The notes beneath the pieces are model-generated. The model was not told the origin of the DNA. It searched no databases and was given only the letters and a program-made list of their open reading frames with translations. A program made the translations under genes and the position numbers. A stretch of 64,000 nucleotides of DNA, taken from contig ALYF01000003.1 of NCBI GenBank assembly GCA_000293845.2, positions 558,001 through 622,000 of the forward strand. The letters run 5' to 3'. Positions 1 to 7,799 of the stretch are shown here, piece after piece. This DNA comes from an alpha proteobacterium IMCC14465 (lineage in GTDB: Bacteria > Pseudomonadota > Alphaproteobacteria > RS24). Positions within the stretch are counted from its first letter, which is position 1; each line of letters begins with the position of its first letter.

Positions 1-71
1 GGTGTCCCACCGCCTTCCGCAAAAGCTTCCATCATGCGGTAGATAATTTCTAATTGTGGTAATTCGGTCAT
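1..71 (-). CDS. N-terminal fragment of an unidentified protein
   Basis: An ATG on the minus strand at 71 opens a frame that runs off the left edge after 23 codons, beginning MTELPQLEIIYRMMEAFAE. It starts 14 bp after the stop of the STAS-domain gene, so the two are probably co-transcribed. Too little is visible to name a family. Its position suggests a signalling partner of the STAS protein, but that is inference only. Confidence 0.5.
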   Translation of the reverse strand, partial: MTELPQLEIIYRMMEAFAEGGGT

Positions 72-85
72 GAAACCAAACCAGT

Positions 86-667
86 CTAGAACGTGCCGGG
101 TTTAAAAAGGCCACTATTTTCGGTATTTTCGACGTCTTTGGCAGGCTCTGGTTTAGAAGGTTGTGGCGCGTCAACAAAGTTTGACGGCGTGTTATCACTT
201 TTAGGGGCTGGCTCAGCTTGTGAGGCTGTAACATCGCCGCCAAGATCAGCGAGTTCTTGTGCGATTAAATCATCATCGTTTTTATGAATATTCTGCACAA
301 TTTTCTTGTCTGCATCTCCCGCATCGGAAAATACATCCACATCAACTAAATCTGCGGGGCCGGTCATCTCATCAATGGTCAGAAGCTTATCCAGATGCGC
401 CAGCTGGATAACGCGCATCAACTCGTCACTGGCCTTACTTATTGAAAAGTCAATGTTTTTTTGCTTACAGCTTTGCATCGCGATGACCAGTATTGAGACG
501 CCGGAACTGTCAATATAATTTACGAGGCAACCGTCAATTTCAAGTTTAGAGATATCATCCAGGTTTTCTGAAAGGTCGTTTTTTACATCGGGCGTGATTT
601 CGAGATCAATATCGCCGGAAAGAGTGAGAATAAGTTCTTCAGCATTTTTCGTAAATTTATATGGCAT
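86..667 (-). CDS. STAS-domain protein (anti-sigma-factor-antagonist-like)
   Basis: A 193-residue soluble protein. Residues 1 to about 95 form a STAS domain, with the hallmark DSSG loop (YIDSSGVSILVIAMQ) whose serine is the phosphorylation site in SpoIIAA-type regulators. Residues about 100-193 are acidic and rich in Asp, Pro, Ala and Ser, probably disordered, and end in FKPGTF. Stand-alone STAS proteins act as partner-switch regulators or as adaptors in chemotaxis-like and lipid-transport systems. Neighbours are an unidentified gene 14 bp downstream and, divergently, the major prepilin gene, so a role in pilus or motility signalling is possible. The fold call is firm; the pathway is not. Confidence 0.8.
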   Translation of the reverse strand: MPYKFTKNAEELILTLSGDIDLEITPDVKNDLSENLDDISKLEIDGCLVNYIDSSGVSILVIAMQSCKQKNIDFSISKASDELMRVIQLAHLDKLLTIDEMTGPADLVDVDVFSDAGDADKKIVQNIHKNDDDLIAQELADLGGDVTASQAEPAPKSDNTPSNFVDAPQPSKPEPAKDVENTENSGLFKPGTF

Positions 668-733
668 TTTTTACAACCTTTATTGGATAAGCAACTTTAT
701 CAATACCCTCAAAAAATAATATAATATTCATTA

Positions 734-758
734 TATGGTAATTGCAAATTTTACCATA
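734..758. promoter_or_regulatory. Inverted repeat between STAS gene and prepilin gene
   Basis: TATGGTAA at 734-741 and TTACCATA at 751-758 are perfect 8-bp arms around a 9-bp AT-rich spacer. The element lies in the AT-rich divergent region between the STAS gene and the prepilin gene. It has the size and symmetry of a dimeric repressor or activator site, but no regulator is identified. Confidence 0.4.
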
Positions 759-787
759 ATATTGTTTAATCCAGTCTCGATGGGTTT

Positions 788-804
788 ATCACGCGATGCG
801 TGAT
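788..804. promoter_or_regulatory. Inverted repeat just upstream of the prepilin ribosome-binding site
   Basis: ATCACGC at 788-794 and GCGTGAT at 798-804 are perfect 7-bp arms with a 3-bp spacer. It ends 15 bp before the AAGGAG ribosome-binding site (820-825) of the prepilin gene. It could be an operator or, if transcribed, a stable 5' leader hairpin. Nothing in the sequence separates the two readings. Confidence 0.4.
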
Positions 805-832
805 GAGTAATTTAGAGTTAAGGAGTACTCAT

Positions 833-1402
833 ATGGAAATTCTTAAAAAGGATGAAAAAGGTTTCAGTCTTATTGAATTGCTCGTAGTGATTGCCATTAT
901 TGGTGTTCTTGCTGCGGTCGGTTTAACAAACTATCAAGGATTTATTGAGAGCGCGAAAAAAGATACAACAGAGGCAAGTGCTGAAGATATTCACAGAACA
1001 TTGTCTGCTTACGCTTATAAAGAAAGCTATGAAGTCAGTGACTGTAATTCAGTCACAGACGATGCGACAATGCTCTCATGCCTCCAAGGTCTGTATGCAT
1101 CAGGTGGCCCTTTCGAAAACAAAGACAACCCATATAACCAAAACAACACTGCGATCTCAGCAATTAATGTTGCGACACCGCATAGTGTTTTCCATGACCC
1201 AGATACGGCTGACAGCAATCAAGACTGTACAACTTCAGGCAATGCCGCGGGTGTAAATGGTCAGGTTGTTATTGCAAATGACACATCAGCTTCAGGTAGC
1301 TCATATGACCTATCCGTCTATTACTGTTCAGAAATGACAGTGAGTGGTTCAGGTACAGGCGCGCATTGGACAAAAACAAAGAATACAATTCAGTGGGACT
1401 AA
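833..1402 (+). CDS. Type IV major prepilin
   Basis: A 189-residue type IV prepilin. The leader MEILKKDEKG is short and basic, followed by FSLIELLVVIAIIGVLAAVG: prepilin peptidase cleaves after Gly10, Phe11 becomes the N-methylated first residue and Glu15 is the conserved E5. Residues 11-34 are the hydrophobic assembly helix. The globular domain has four cysteines (71, 83, 132, 165), enough for two disulfides, and is rich in Ser, Thr and Asn. The start at 833 is chosen because AAGGAG at 820-825 sits 7 bp upstream; an in-frame ATG at 800 lacks such a site and would give an atypical leader. A strong terminator follows, so it is monocistronic, as expected for an abundant subunit. Confidence 0.92.
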   Translation: MEILKKDEKGFSLIELLVVIAIIGVLAAVGLTNYQGFIESAKKDTTEASAEDIHRTLSAYAYKESYEVSDCNSVTDDATMLSCLQGLYASGGPFENKDNPYNQNNTAISAINVATPHSVFHDPDTADSNQDCTTSGNAAGVNGQVVIANDTSASGSSYDLSVYYCSEMTVSGSGTGAHWTKTKNTIQWD

Positions 1403-1425
1403 TCTCCTGAACTGAGTAAGATTAA

Positions 1426-1452
1426 GGGCGGCTTCGAGCCGCCCTTTTTTTA
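1426..1452 (+). terminator. Rho-independent terminator after the prepilin gene
   Basis: GGGCGGC (1426-1432) pairs with GCCGCCC (1438-1444) around a TTCGA loop, followed directly by a seven-T run. It lies 24 bp past the prepilin stop. The stem could also slow transcription arriving from pilT on the other strand, but the minus-strand U run is short. Confidence 0.9.
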
Positions 1453-1492
1453 TTATTTTTTAGGTTTTTGGATTTTTTAGATCTCAAAAAAT

Positions 1493-2503
1493 CTATTCCG
1501 GTAAATCATCAATTAAATTCTGCTTGTGCAATTCTTCGATATATTTGTCCATGGTTATCATGCCGAATTGAGCCCCTGTTTGCATGGAGGTGTTAATTTG
1601 CACAATCTTATTTTCCCTAATCAAATTCCGCACGGCAGGGACGCAGACCATCACCTCAAAAGCCCCGATACGCCCGCCGCCTTTTCTTTTCAGCAATTGC
1701 TGGGTCATTACGAGTTGCAGAGATTGCGAAAGTTGGGAGCGTGCTTGCGCCTGTTCCTCGGCAGGGAAAACGTCAATGATACGGTTAATCGTTTCCGGTG
1801 CGCCCGATGTGTGGAGCGTCCCAAAAACAAGGTGGCCGGTCTCGGCAGCCGTTAAGGCCATAGAGACGGTTTCATAATCACGCAATTCGCCGAGCAAGAT
1901 AATATCCGGGTCTTGACGCAGGGCGCCTTTTAGGGCGGCGGCAAAACTTTTTGTGTCTCGCCCGACTTCGCGTTGGGAAATAATGCTCTTAATCGGGGTG
2001 TGTACAAATTCGACCGGATCTTCAATGGTGATGATATTTTCGGCGCGTTCACGGTTAATCTTATTGATCATCGCCGCCAGTGATGTTGATTTACCTGAGC
2101 CGGTCTGACCCGTCACCAGCACGAGGCCGGATTTCTCAGTCAGGATTTTGTGAACGGCAGGGGGCAGGCCTAACTGCTCAATATTCGGGACTTCGGTGAC
2201 AATCGTTCTGAGGACCATGGCCCAGCCATGCATGGTGCGATACCCATTGGCACGGAATCTTTGTTCGCCAACCATAATTGCAAAATCAACATCATTCTTT
2301 TCGCAAAATTCTTTATACGCTTTCTCGCCAAGTTCATGACGGAAAACCTGATCGAGCATATCCTGCTCAATGACATGTTCTGGATAGGTGATGATATCGC
2401 CACTGGCACGGACGGCAAGCGCCTCGCCTGCGCGCATATGAAAATCTGAAATACGGTTTTCTTTTGTGAGTTGGTCTAGCAGACCATAAATTGGGTTTTC
2501 CAT
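1493..2503 (-). CDS. pilT: Twitching motility ATPase PilT (pilus retraction)
   Basis: A 336-residue hexameric secretion ATPase that powers pilus disassembly at the inner membrane. The N-terminal PAS-like domain (about 1-110) is followed by the RecA-like core. Walker A GQTGSGKS is at 132-139, the Asp box around IITIEDPVEFVH at 157-168, Walker B as DPDIILLGELRD at 198-209 and the His box TGHLVFGTLHT at 222-232. The C-terminal PilT signature appears as VRNLIRENK. The length fits PilT and is far shorter than PilB (about 570). It is divergent from the prepilin peptidase gene with 133 bp between. No PilB or PilU is visible here. Confidence 0.93.
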   Translation of the reverse strand: MENPIYGLLDQLTKENRISDFHMRAGEALAVRASGDIITYPEHVIEQDMLDQVFRHELGEKAYKEFCEKNDVDFAIMVGEQRFRANGYRTMHGWAMVLRTIVTEVPNIEQLGLPPAVHKILTEKSGLVLVTGQTGSGKSTSLAAMINKINRERAENIITIEDPVEFVHTPIKSIISQREVGRDTKSFAAALKGALRQDPDIILLGELRDYETVSMALTAAETGHLVFGTLHTSGAPETINRIIDVFPAEEQAQARSQLSQSLQLVMTQQLLKRKGGGRIGAFEVMVCVPAVRNLIRENKIVQINTSMQTGAQFGMITMDKYIEELHKQNLIDDLPE

Positions 2504-2636
2504 TATGTAAGCAACACCTTTACCATCAACTCTCTACGCATTAATTGTTTGAATTAGCTTTGAGAGCTCGTTAAGCGAACTGGATGACCGCAAGCTTTAT
2601 TCCTGATATTTATAAGCTCTCCTTGCATGCGGGGCA

Positions 2637-3446
2637 ATGTTGAACATGGTTGAAATTTATTGGTTTTTTCTAATATGTGCCTTTTGGGTCGGGGCGTGTT
2701 TTGGCAGTTTTATAAATGCTGCGGCGCTGCGCATTGTTAGGGGGCAGGACTGGATGTCCGCGCCGTCGCGTTGTTTCGCCTGTGATAAAAAACTCACTTG
2801 GTCCAGAAATATGCCGCTTTATGGTTGGCTAAGACATGCGGGCAAGGCGCGGTGCTGTCAGGCAAATATCCCAATACGTTATTTCTGGGTGGAGGTTGCT
2901 GCAGGTTTCATCCTTGCGGCGCATTTTGCCGTATTCGATGCGCCGGTTACCTTGGCTTTCCTGCCATTTCTGGTTTTATGCGGCATTATTTTTCTTACCG
3001 ATATGGAGGCGTTTCATATCCCTGATATTGCCTCGCTTGGCGGCACAGCAATTGGGCTTTTATGTGCGCTGGCGGAATTCCCCGGCTTGCCAAGTCTCAC
3101 AGATGCGATCATTGGCGGTGTTGTCGGTTTTGCTATGATATATGCGATTAATCTGTTTTACCGCCTATGGCGCGGCGTTGACGGCATGGGATTTGGCGAT
3201 GTGAAGCTTATGGCGATGTTTGGGGTCTGGCTCGGGCCGATGATGCTTTTGCCTATTCTGTTTGTGGCAAGCACGGTTGGCGCGGTGGCGGGTATCGGAT
3301 TTATTATTTTCAATCAAACGTCAGGAAAAAAAGCTAAAAATGGTGATATATCAACACTTGCTCTGCCATTTGGGTGTTTTCTCGTCCCAGCGGCGCTTTT
3401 TTTACATTTTTTCGATATCATATCGCTGCTTGGGCTGGCCTATTAA
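2637..3446 (+). CDS. pilD: Type IV prepilin peptidase / N-methyltransferase
   Basis: A 269-residue polytopic aspartic protease of family A24 that cleaves prepilin leaders and methylates the new N-terminus. The catalytic aspartates lie in LTDMEAFHIPD (about residue 122) and GMGFGDVKL (about residue 188). The N-terminal cytoplasmic loop carries a CFAC pair at 46-49 and a CC pair at 73-74, where the family normally has two CxxC pairs binding zinc. Several hydrophobic segments fill the rest. An ATG at 2646 is an equally good start. The gene follows pilT divergently and precedes the PopZ-like and secretin genes. Confidence 0.92.
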   Translation: MLNMVEIYWFFLICAFWVGACFGSFINAAALRIVRGQDWMSAPSRCFACDKKLTWSRNMPLYGWLRHAGKARCCQANIPIRYFWVEVAAGFILAAHFAVFDAPVTLAFLPFLVLCGIIFLTDMEAFHIPDIASLGGTAIGLLCALAEFPGLPSLTDAIIGGVVGFAMIYAINLFYRLWRGVDGMGFGDVKLMAMFGVWLGPMMLLPILFVASTVGAVAGIGFIIFNQTSGKKAKNGDISTLALPFGCFLVPAALFLHFFDIISLLGLAY

Positions 3447-3582
3447 ACACTGACGCTGGAAATAGCAGTTATGGGCGTCTATCTGGATGGAAATAGTGAG
3501 ATTTTTCTCCAAAAACACCATCAGGCCAGATATACTGAGATATGCGTGATTCGGCTTAGCTCGGGTCATTTGAGTGGGTAAC

Positions 3583-3639
3583 GGTTACATATGTAATGTA
3601 TACATATGTAATGGATACATATAATGGTTAGATATAATG
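3583..3639 (+). repeat. Four degenerate 13-16 bp tandem units ending in the PopZ-like start codon
   Basis: Units at 3583-3598, 3599-3613, 3614-3626 and 3627-3639 each end in AATG and share an (a)TACATATGTAATG or (a)TATAATG core. Two of the copies contain a perfect -10 hexamer TATAAT (3620-3625 and 3633-3638). The last AATG supplies the start codon at 3637. A promoter using the first hexamer would initiate close to the start codon and give a nearly leaderless mRNA. Confidence 0.65.
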
Positions 3640-4029
3640 GCTAACATAAGAACGTCAGAAGAGCTTCAATCGTCCATTAAGGATTTGCTGGCAGCGGCTG
3701 AACAAGCTGCTGAAAAATCCAGAGAAGAATCCGGCGACGGTGTGAATCCTCAAGATAATCTGAATATGACCGAAGATGAGGTTGCCAAGCATCTTGAAGG
3801 TCTTGATTTGCTTATAACAGAAGAGGCAACACTTGCACTGCGCGCAGAGTTTTTGCGTTTCAGCAGTGTTTTTGACACAAATGCAACACGCGAAACAATT
3901 CATAATGCAGTGGTTGAGGTCACGAAGCCTTTATTGGAAACTTGGATAAACCGTTATATGGCAGATATTGCGAAGTCTGTTGTGAAAGAAGCAATTGGTA
4001 AAATAGCTGATGTCCGTAAACCTCTCTAG
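3637..4029 (+). CDS. DUF2497 / PopZ-like protein
   Basis: A 130-residue acidic protein. The first half has an amphipathic helix (about 1-28) and a Glu/Asp-rich linker. The C-terminal 40 residues (VVEVTKPLLETWINRYMADIAKSV and following) match the pattern of the DUF2497 C-terminus of PopZ, the alphaproteobacterial polar organising protein, in which a conserved RPMLKEWLD-like stretch drives oligomerisation. The short length and weak linker differ from Caulobacter PopZ. The start at 3637 has no clear ribosome-binding site, and upstream in-frame ATGs in the repeats hit stops. It sits between prepilin peptidase and secretin, 32 bp before the latter. A role in polar placement of the pilus is inference. 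Confidence 0.55.
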   Translation: MANIRTSEELQSSIKDLLAAAEQAAEKSREESGDGVNPQDNLNMTEDEVAKHLEGLDLLITEEATLALRAEFLRFSSVFDTNATRETIHNAVVEVTKPLLETWINRYMADIAKSVVKEAIGKIADVRKPL

Positions 4030-4061
4030 AGGGAGTTCTGAATATTTTTTTATCGCGTAAC

Positions 4062-6614
4062 ATGGTATCGAAACATCGAGTAACAACGGCGTTTATACTC
4101 ACCTCACTTATGTTTGGCTGCGGGCCAAATATTGAGAGAGATTTTACGGTTGAAGGGGCAAAAGGTCTTTTCAAGGAACGTCTATATGCCGAACAGCTCA
4201 GTAATGACGAACGCCAGAAGCAAAAAATTCAAGCCAAATTACAAGAGCAGCGCACCATGCCGAACCGGCGCCAGACGTTGCAAATCCGTGTGCCTGTGGA
4301 TGAGTCGAGACTGCTGACCCCGTTTAATGCGTCTATGGTCGGAAGTGGCGATAGTCTTATGCCGGGTGCGGGCTTGTCCGGCGGCAGGACATTGGCGTCG
4401 CGGCAAAGAAATGTTGAACTCAAACAACGCCAGCTTGACCAGAAGAGCAATGACCTTAAAAGTTTTATCATTAAAATGAACCGCGAAATGGCGCTGGAAG
4501 AAGAAGGCTATCGTTTTGAGATTGAAAAAATTATTCTAGCGACGCTGATTGACCTCGATAATGAAATTGCCAGCCTTAAAGAGCAGACCGTTATTGGTTT
4601 CTCGGCGGGGAATGTGGCGGATCAATTAGCGTTTTTCGGGCGCAACCAGCTGGCGCGATATGACCAATTTGTCGACTTACAGGAAAGTTTCTTGTTTGTT
4701 GGGTCAAGCATGTCTACCGGCATGTCCGTTGCACGGCGGGATGAATTGCAAAAAGTGATTGATGGGCGTGAGATGAGTATTAATTTCTCCGGCCTATCTT
4801 TGCCTGTTGCGCTGGAGTCGCTTGCTAAATCTGCCAAAATGTCGGTGTATCTCTCACCGGCTTTAAAGGCCAGCCAGCAACCTGTTTTCCTCAATGTGCA
4901 ACGCGCTGAGACTGTCGATATTTTTGATATTCTGATTGATAATTACGACATTGCTATGGCCTATGATATTAGCATGTCGGTTGCGCGCTTCTTCACTAAG
5001 GATGAGTTTGAAGCGCATATGCGGGATGCTATTGCTGCTGCGACGGCCCATAACCGTGTTGCAAAAATCCATCGTGACAAAGCCAAAGCCGAGAAACAAA
5101 GAGCTGAATTATTCGCCTTTTATGAAAAATATTTTAAGCGTGTCGGCGAGGATGCACGGCTTGAAAGTATCGAGTCTATTCTCACCATGGACGACCAACT
5201 GACCAGTGGCATGTCGTCAACACTGTTACAAATTAAGGAAGTTGCTTTTAACAGTCAGGCAGATATTTCCGCTAAGAGAGCGGCCTATGAAGCTGATTTA
5301 AGGCGATTAGAGAATGAGATGTTTATTCTTGAAGGTCAGATGGAGGTGATTAACGCTTCTCTAAAACGTGCGGAAGCACAAATGGGCGATGATAAAATGC
5401 TGGCCTCTGCCGGTGCGCAATATAATGGGGCGGCGGGGGCTGATGCTGAAATGGCCTTATTCAACGACCCGCTTTTCTCTCAAGCGACAATTGTAAAAGA
5501 TGCGTCGCTCGGCACAACTGAGCCAGTCTATACGGATAGATTTACCATTTACTATCAGGAAGCTGATGCGATTAAGTCATCTCTCGACTCCTATTTCGAT
5601 CAGCTCTACCCGGAAGAAAATCCGGTGGTTATTCAAGCCGAAGCAGTCAGTATGTCTTCTGATGGTGGCGCGGGGACGAATAGTGCCTCTGATGCGGCGG
5701 CGCCGCTTATGGCCGAGTTAACCAAGGAGCCGGAGCTTTTGTCAGATGCTGATTTCAGGCCACCAAAAATCAGCACCGATAAGACAGCTGTTGTGTTTAC
5801 CGGTTTGAAGCCAGACTCTGATCTTGCCAAGCGTCTCATAGAGGATCTGGATATTCCTGCGAAGCAGGTTCTTGTTGAGGTCTTTATGGTGAATGTCACG
5901 CGCAATTGGCAACGTAAGCTAGAAAATAGCATTAACGCCATTCCAAATTTTTCCGGCACAAGCACGACGATGGATTTTGTCTCCAATCTGTCGCGTCAAA
6001 GCTTGAACAATTCAATAGTGCTTAATCAGCCTGAGGGTGATTTATCTGCAACGATTAATTTCATGGAAGAAAATAATATCGCCAGAACAGTCTCATCACC
6101 AACAGTGCTTGCTAAAGACAGCGTGTCGGCCTCGATTAACAGATCTGTCACGCGCTTTAGAGAAATCATACGTCAGGAACCGACGGGTGAAACCAATAGT
6201 GTGACAGGCACGCCGATTTTCACAAGTGTCACGGAATATGAGCCTGTTGAAGCGAGCCTTAATTTGACAGTCACGCCGACGATTAATGTTCTCAATGACC
6301 ATGTTACGCTTGAAATTAATTTTGAGGATAGCAGCTTCCTTGGTGAAGATGCCAATAGCCCGCAGCTTTCAAATAATATTACCACCAGCATGGATGCTGC
6401 GCCGGGTGATGTGATTGTTCTGGCGGGTCTGTATAAGGAATCTAATCAAAGTAATCGCGAGTCCTTGCCCGGTCTGAGTGGGGCGCGGTGGCTTGGGCCA
6501 ATTTTCGGCGGTTCGGAAGATGATTTATTCCAGTCCGATGAGATGGTGATATTCCTTGCGCCAACCGTCATTACCCCCAGATCCGGTGTGACACCGCCCA
6601 ATGCCGTTCGCTAA
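4062..6614 (+). CDS. Outer-membrane secretin of the type IV pilus, lipoprotein with coiled-coil insertions
   Basis: An 850-residue secretin. Residues 1-20 resemble a lipoprotein signal, with Cys20 after LMFG. Residues 238-312 form an STN/N0-like domain (MSINFSGLSLPVALESLAKSA). Long charged helices at about 110-175 and 315-445 look like coiled coils. The secretin domain spans about 600-836 and shows ARTVSSPTVLAK, SLNLTVTPTIN, APGDVIVLAGLYKES and a closing EMVIFLAPTVI strand. It forms the ring through which the pilus exits and is nearest to PilQ/MshL-type secretins. Its last codons overlap the next prepilin gene by 14 bp, indicating translational coupling. The domain is certain, the exact subfamily is not, and the coiled-coil insert is unusual. 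Confidence 0.85.
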   Translation: MVSKHRVTTAFILTSLMFGCGPNIERDFTVEGAKGLFKERLYAEQLSNDERQKQKIQAKLQEQRTMPNRRQTLQIRVPVDESRLLTPFNASMVGSGDSLMPGAGLSGGRTLASRQRNVELKQRQLDQKSNDLKSFIIKMNREMALEEEGYRFEIEKIILATLIDLDNEIASLKEQTVIGFSAGNVADQLAFFGRNQLARYDQFVDLQESFLFVGSSMSTGMSVARRDELQKVIDGREMSINFSGLSLPVALESLAKSAKMSVYLSPALKASQQPVFLNVQRAETVDIFDILIDNYDIAMAYDISMSVARFFTKDEFEAHMRDAIAAATAHNRVAKIHRDKAKAEKQRAELFAFYEKYFKRVGEDARLESIESILTMDDQLTSGMSSTLLQIKEVAFNSQADISAKRAAYEADLRRLENEMFILEGQMEVINASLKRAEAQMGDDKMLASAGAQYNGAAGADAEMALFNDPLFSQATIVKDASLGTTEPVYTDRFTIYYQEADAIKSSLDSYFDQLYPEENPVVIQAEAVSMSSDGGAGTNSASDAAAPLMAELTKEPELLSDADFRPPKISTDKTAVVFTGLKPDSDLAKRLIEDLDIPAKQVLVEVFMVNVTRNWQRKLENSINAIPNFSGTSTTMDFVSNLSRQSLNNSIVLNQPEGDLSATINFMEENNIARTVSSPTVLAKDSVSASINRSVTRFREIIRQEPTGETNSVTGTPIFTSVTEYEPVEASLNLTVTPTINVLNDHVTLEINFEDSSFLGEDANSPQLSNNITTSMDAAPGDVIVLAGLYKESNQSNRESLPGLSGARWLGPIFGGSEDDLFQSDEMVIFLAPTVITPRSGVTPPNAVR

Positions 6615-7239
6615 TCCAAAAACTGACTTAAAAATCAACGAAGCTGGTTTTTCTGTTGTCGAGGTTGCTGTCGCGCTCACCTTGATGGCGATTGCCGTTG
6701 TCGGCGCGATGTCGCTTCTGGGTGCCAGTACAACCGAATTTTATAAAAGCCAGTCGCGCAGTAAGGTTGAGATGGTCGCTAATGGTTTGCTGGAGGAGTT
6801 AACCCTCCGCCATGCTAATGGAGATACTATCGCAAGCCTAACCATTGACGACTGGTCGAGCTATCTGACAAGCAATGACCTCAGCACAACAAATGCCACA
6901 CTGAATATTGCCAATAAAACGGGTTTATCAGATTACACCATATCGGCGACCTCGTTGACGGATAATTATCTCATAGTATCCGGCAGTTCCGGCACGCCTG
7001 AAGCGGGCGATGTTTTTCTCATAGAGGATAATGTGGTGACCTGCCGTGTCGCTAGCTATGAGGTGACGGCTTTGGGTAAACAGGTCGGATTTGGCGATAG
7101 CTGTGATATTACCGGACTGACAGCTGTCGGGAAAAACCTGCTCTTTGCGGATTATAAAGCGACGGTCAACGTCACAGCACGCGGAGCCGGTACGGTTTCA
7201 AAATCAAGACAATTCTTTTCGAGCTGGCAAACAGATTAG
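6601..7239 (+). CDS. Minor prepilin (PilV-like)
   Basis: A 212-residue minor prepilin with leader MPFANPKTDLKINEAG and mature start FSVVEVAVALTLMAIAVVGAM. It has the conserved Glu5 and a hydrophobic helix at about 17-40. The long first helix then continues into a globular domain with two cysteines (about 152 and 168). The pattern FSVVEVAVAL resembles PilV/MshC-type minor pilins that prime assembly at the pilus tip. It overlaps the secretin gene by 14 bp and ends tail-to-tail with the PilX-like gene, the two stops overlapping by 4 bp. PilV is the best guess; PilE or a GspI-like subunit is possible. Confidence 0.78.
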   Translation: MPFANPKTDLKINEAGFSVVEVAVALTLMAIAVVGAMSLLGASTTEFYKSQSRSKVEMVANGLLEELTLRHANGDTIASLTIDDWSSYLTSNDLSTTNATLNIANKTGLSDYTISATSLTDNYLIVSGSSGTPEAGDVFLIEDNVVTCRVASYEVTALGKQVGFGDSCDITGLTAVGKNLLFADYKATVNVTARGAGTVSKSRQFFSSWQTD

Positions 7240-7799
7240 AAGCGTCTGGTGCGCTCTAAACTGAACGCGCCATCATCTGTGGCGTCAAATGACCATTCAG
7301 CCATGAAGCGTTTCACACGACTCCCGCGTAAGGCGCAGCCGTAAATACCAAATTTGCGCGGGGTTGAGCCAGCCGATAAATCACGGATGAAAAACCGACT
7401 GGAAATTTTATCATATGCCAAGCGCGTGCCCGCCTGATAGCTTGACGCCGTTGAGGCCTCAAAGCCCGGCACATCGTTCAGGCAGCTTGTGCGGTCAGTT
7501 GAAAGGCTGGTATCGCTGACGCCACCGGACAGTGTAAAACCTGTCTCATTGGCGTCCAGCTCATCTGTGAGCGAAAACATATGGCGCATACCAAGCTCCA
7601 GTGCTTCTCCGGCGCGGGCGGAGAGGGATTGGTCTTGTAAAGACAAAGAGCGTAATTTTGAAAATTGCGTGACGCGCGAATTGAGGGCCGTCAGGCTCAT
7701 AGTGGCCACAGCGATAAAGGCAATGGCAATCAAAGTGATATAGCCATTCTGCTCTTTGGCATGACTTTCAAATTTTTCAGATTTATGAAGGTGGGTCAT
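7236..7799 (-). CDS. Minor pilus protein (PilX-like)
   Basis: A 187-residue protein with a 19-residue hydrophilic N-terminus followed by YITLIAIAFIAVATMSLTAL. The segment has the type IV pilin position and length but lacks Glu5, as in PilX/GspK tip proteins. Three cysteines lie in the globular part. Its ATG overlaps the stop of the PilW-like gene by 4 bp, so the two are translationally coupled. PilV, PilW and PilX usually form a minor-pilin tip complex; here PilV is on the opposite strand, transcribed toward PilX. Confidence 0.72.
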   Translation of the reverse strand: MTHLHKSEKFESHAKEQNGYITLIAIAFIAVATMSLTALNSRVTQFSKLRSLSLQDQSLSARAGEALELGMRHMFSLTDELDANETGFTLSGGVSDTSLSTDRTSCLNDVPGFEASTASSYQAGTRLAYDKISSRFFIRDLSAGSTPRKFGIYGCALRGSRVKRFMAEWSFDATDDGAFSLERTRRF

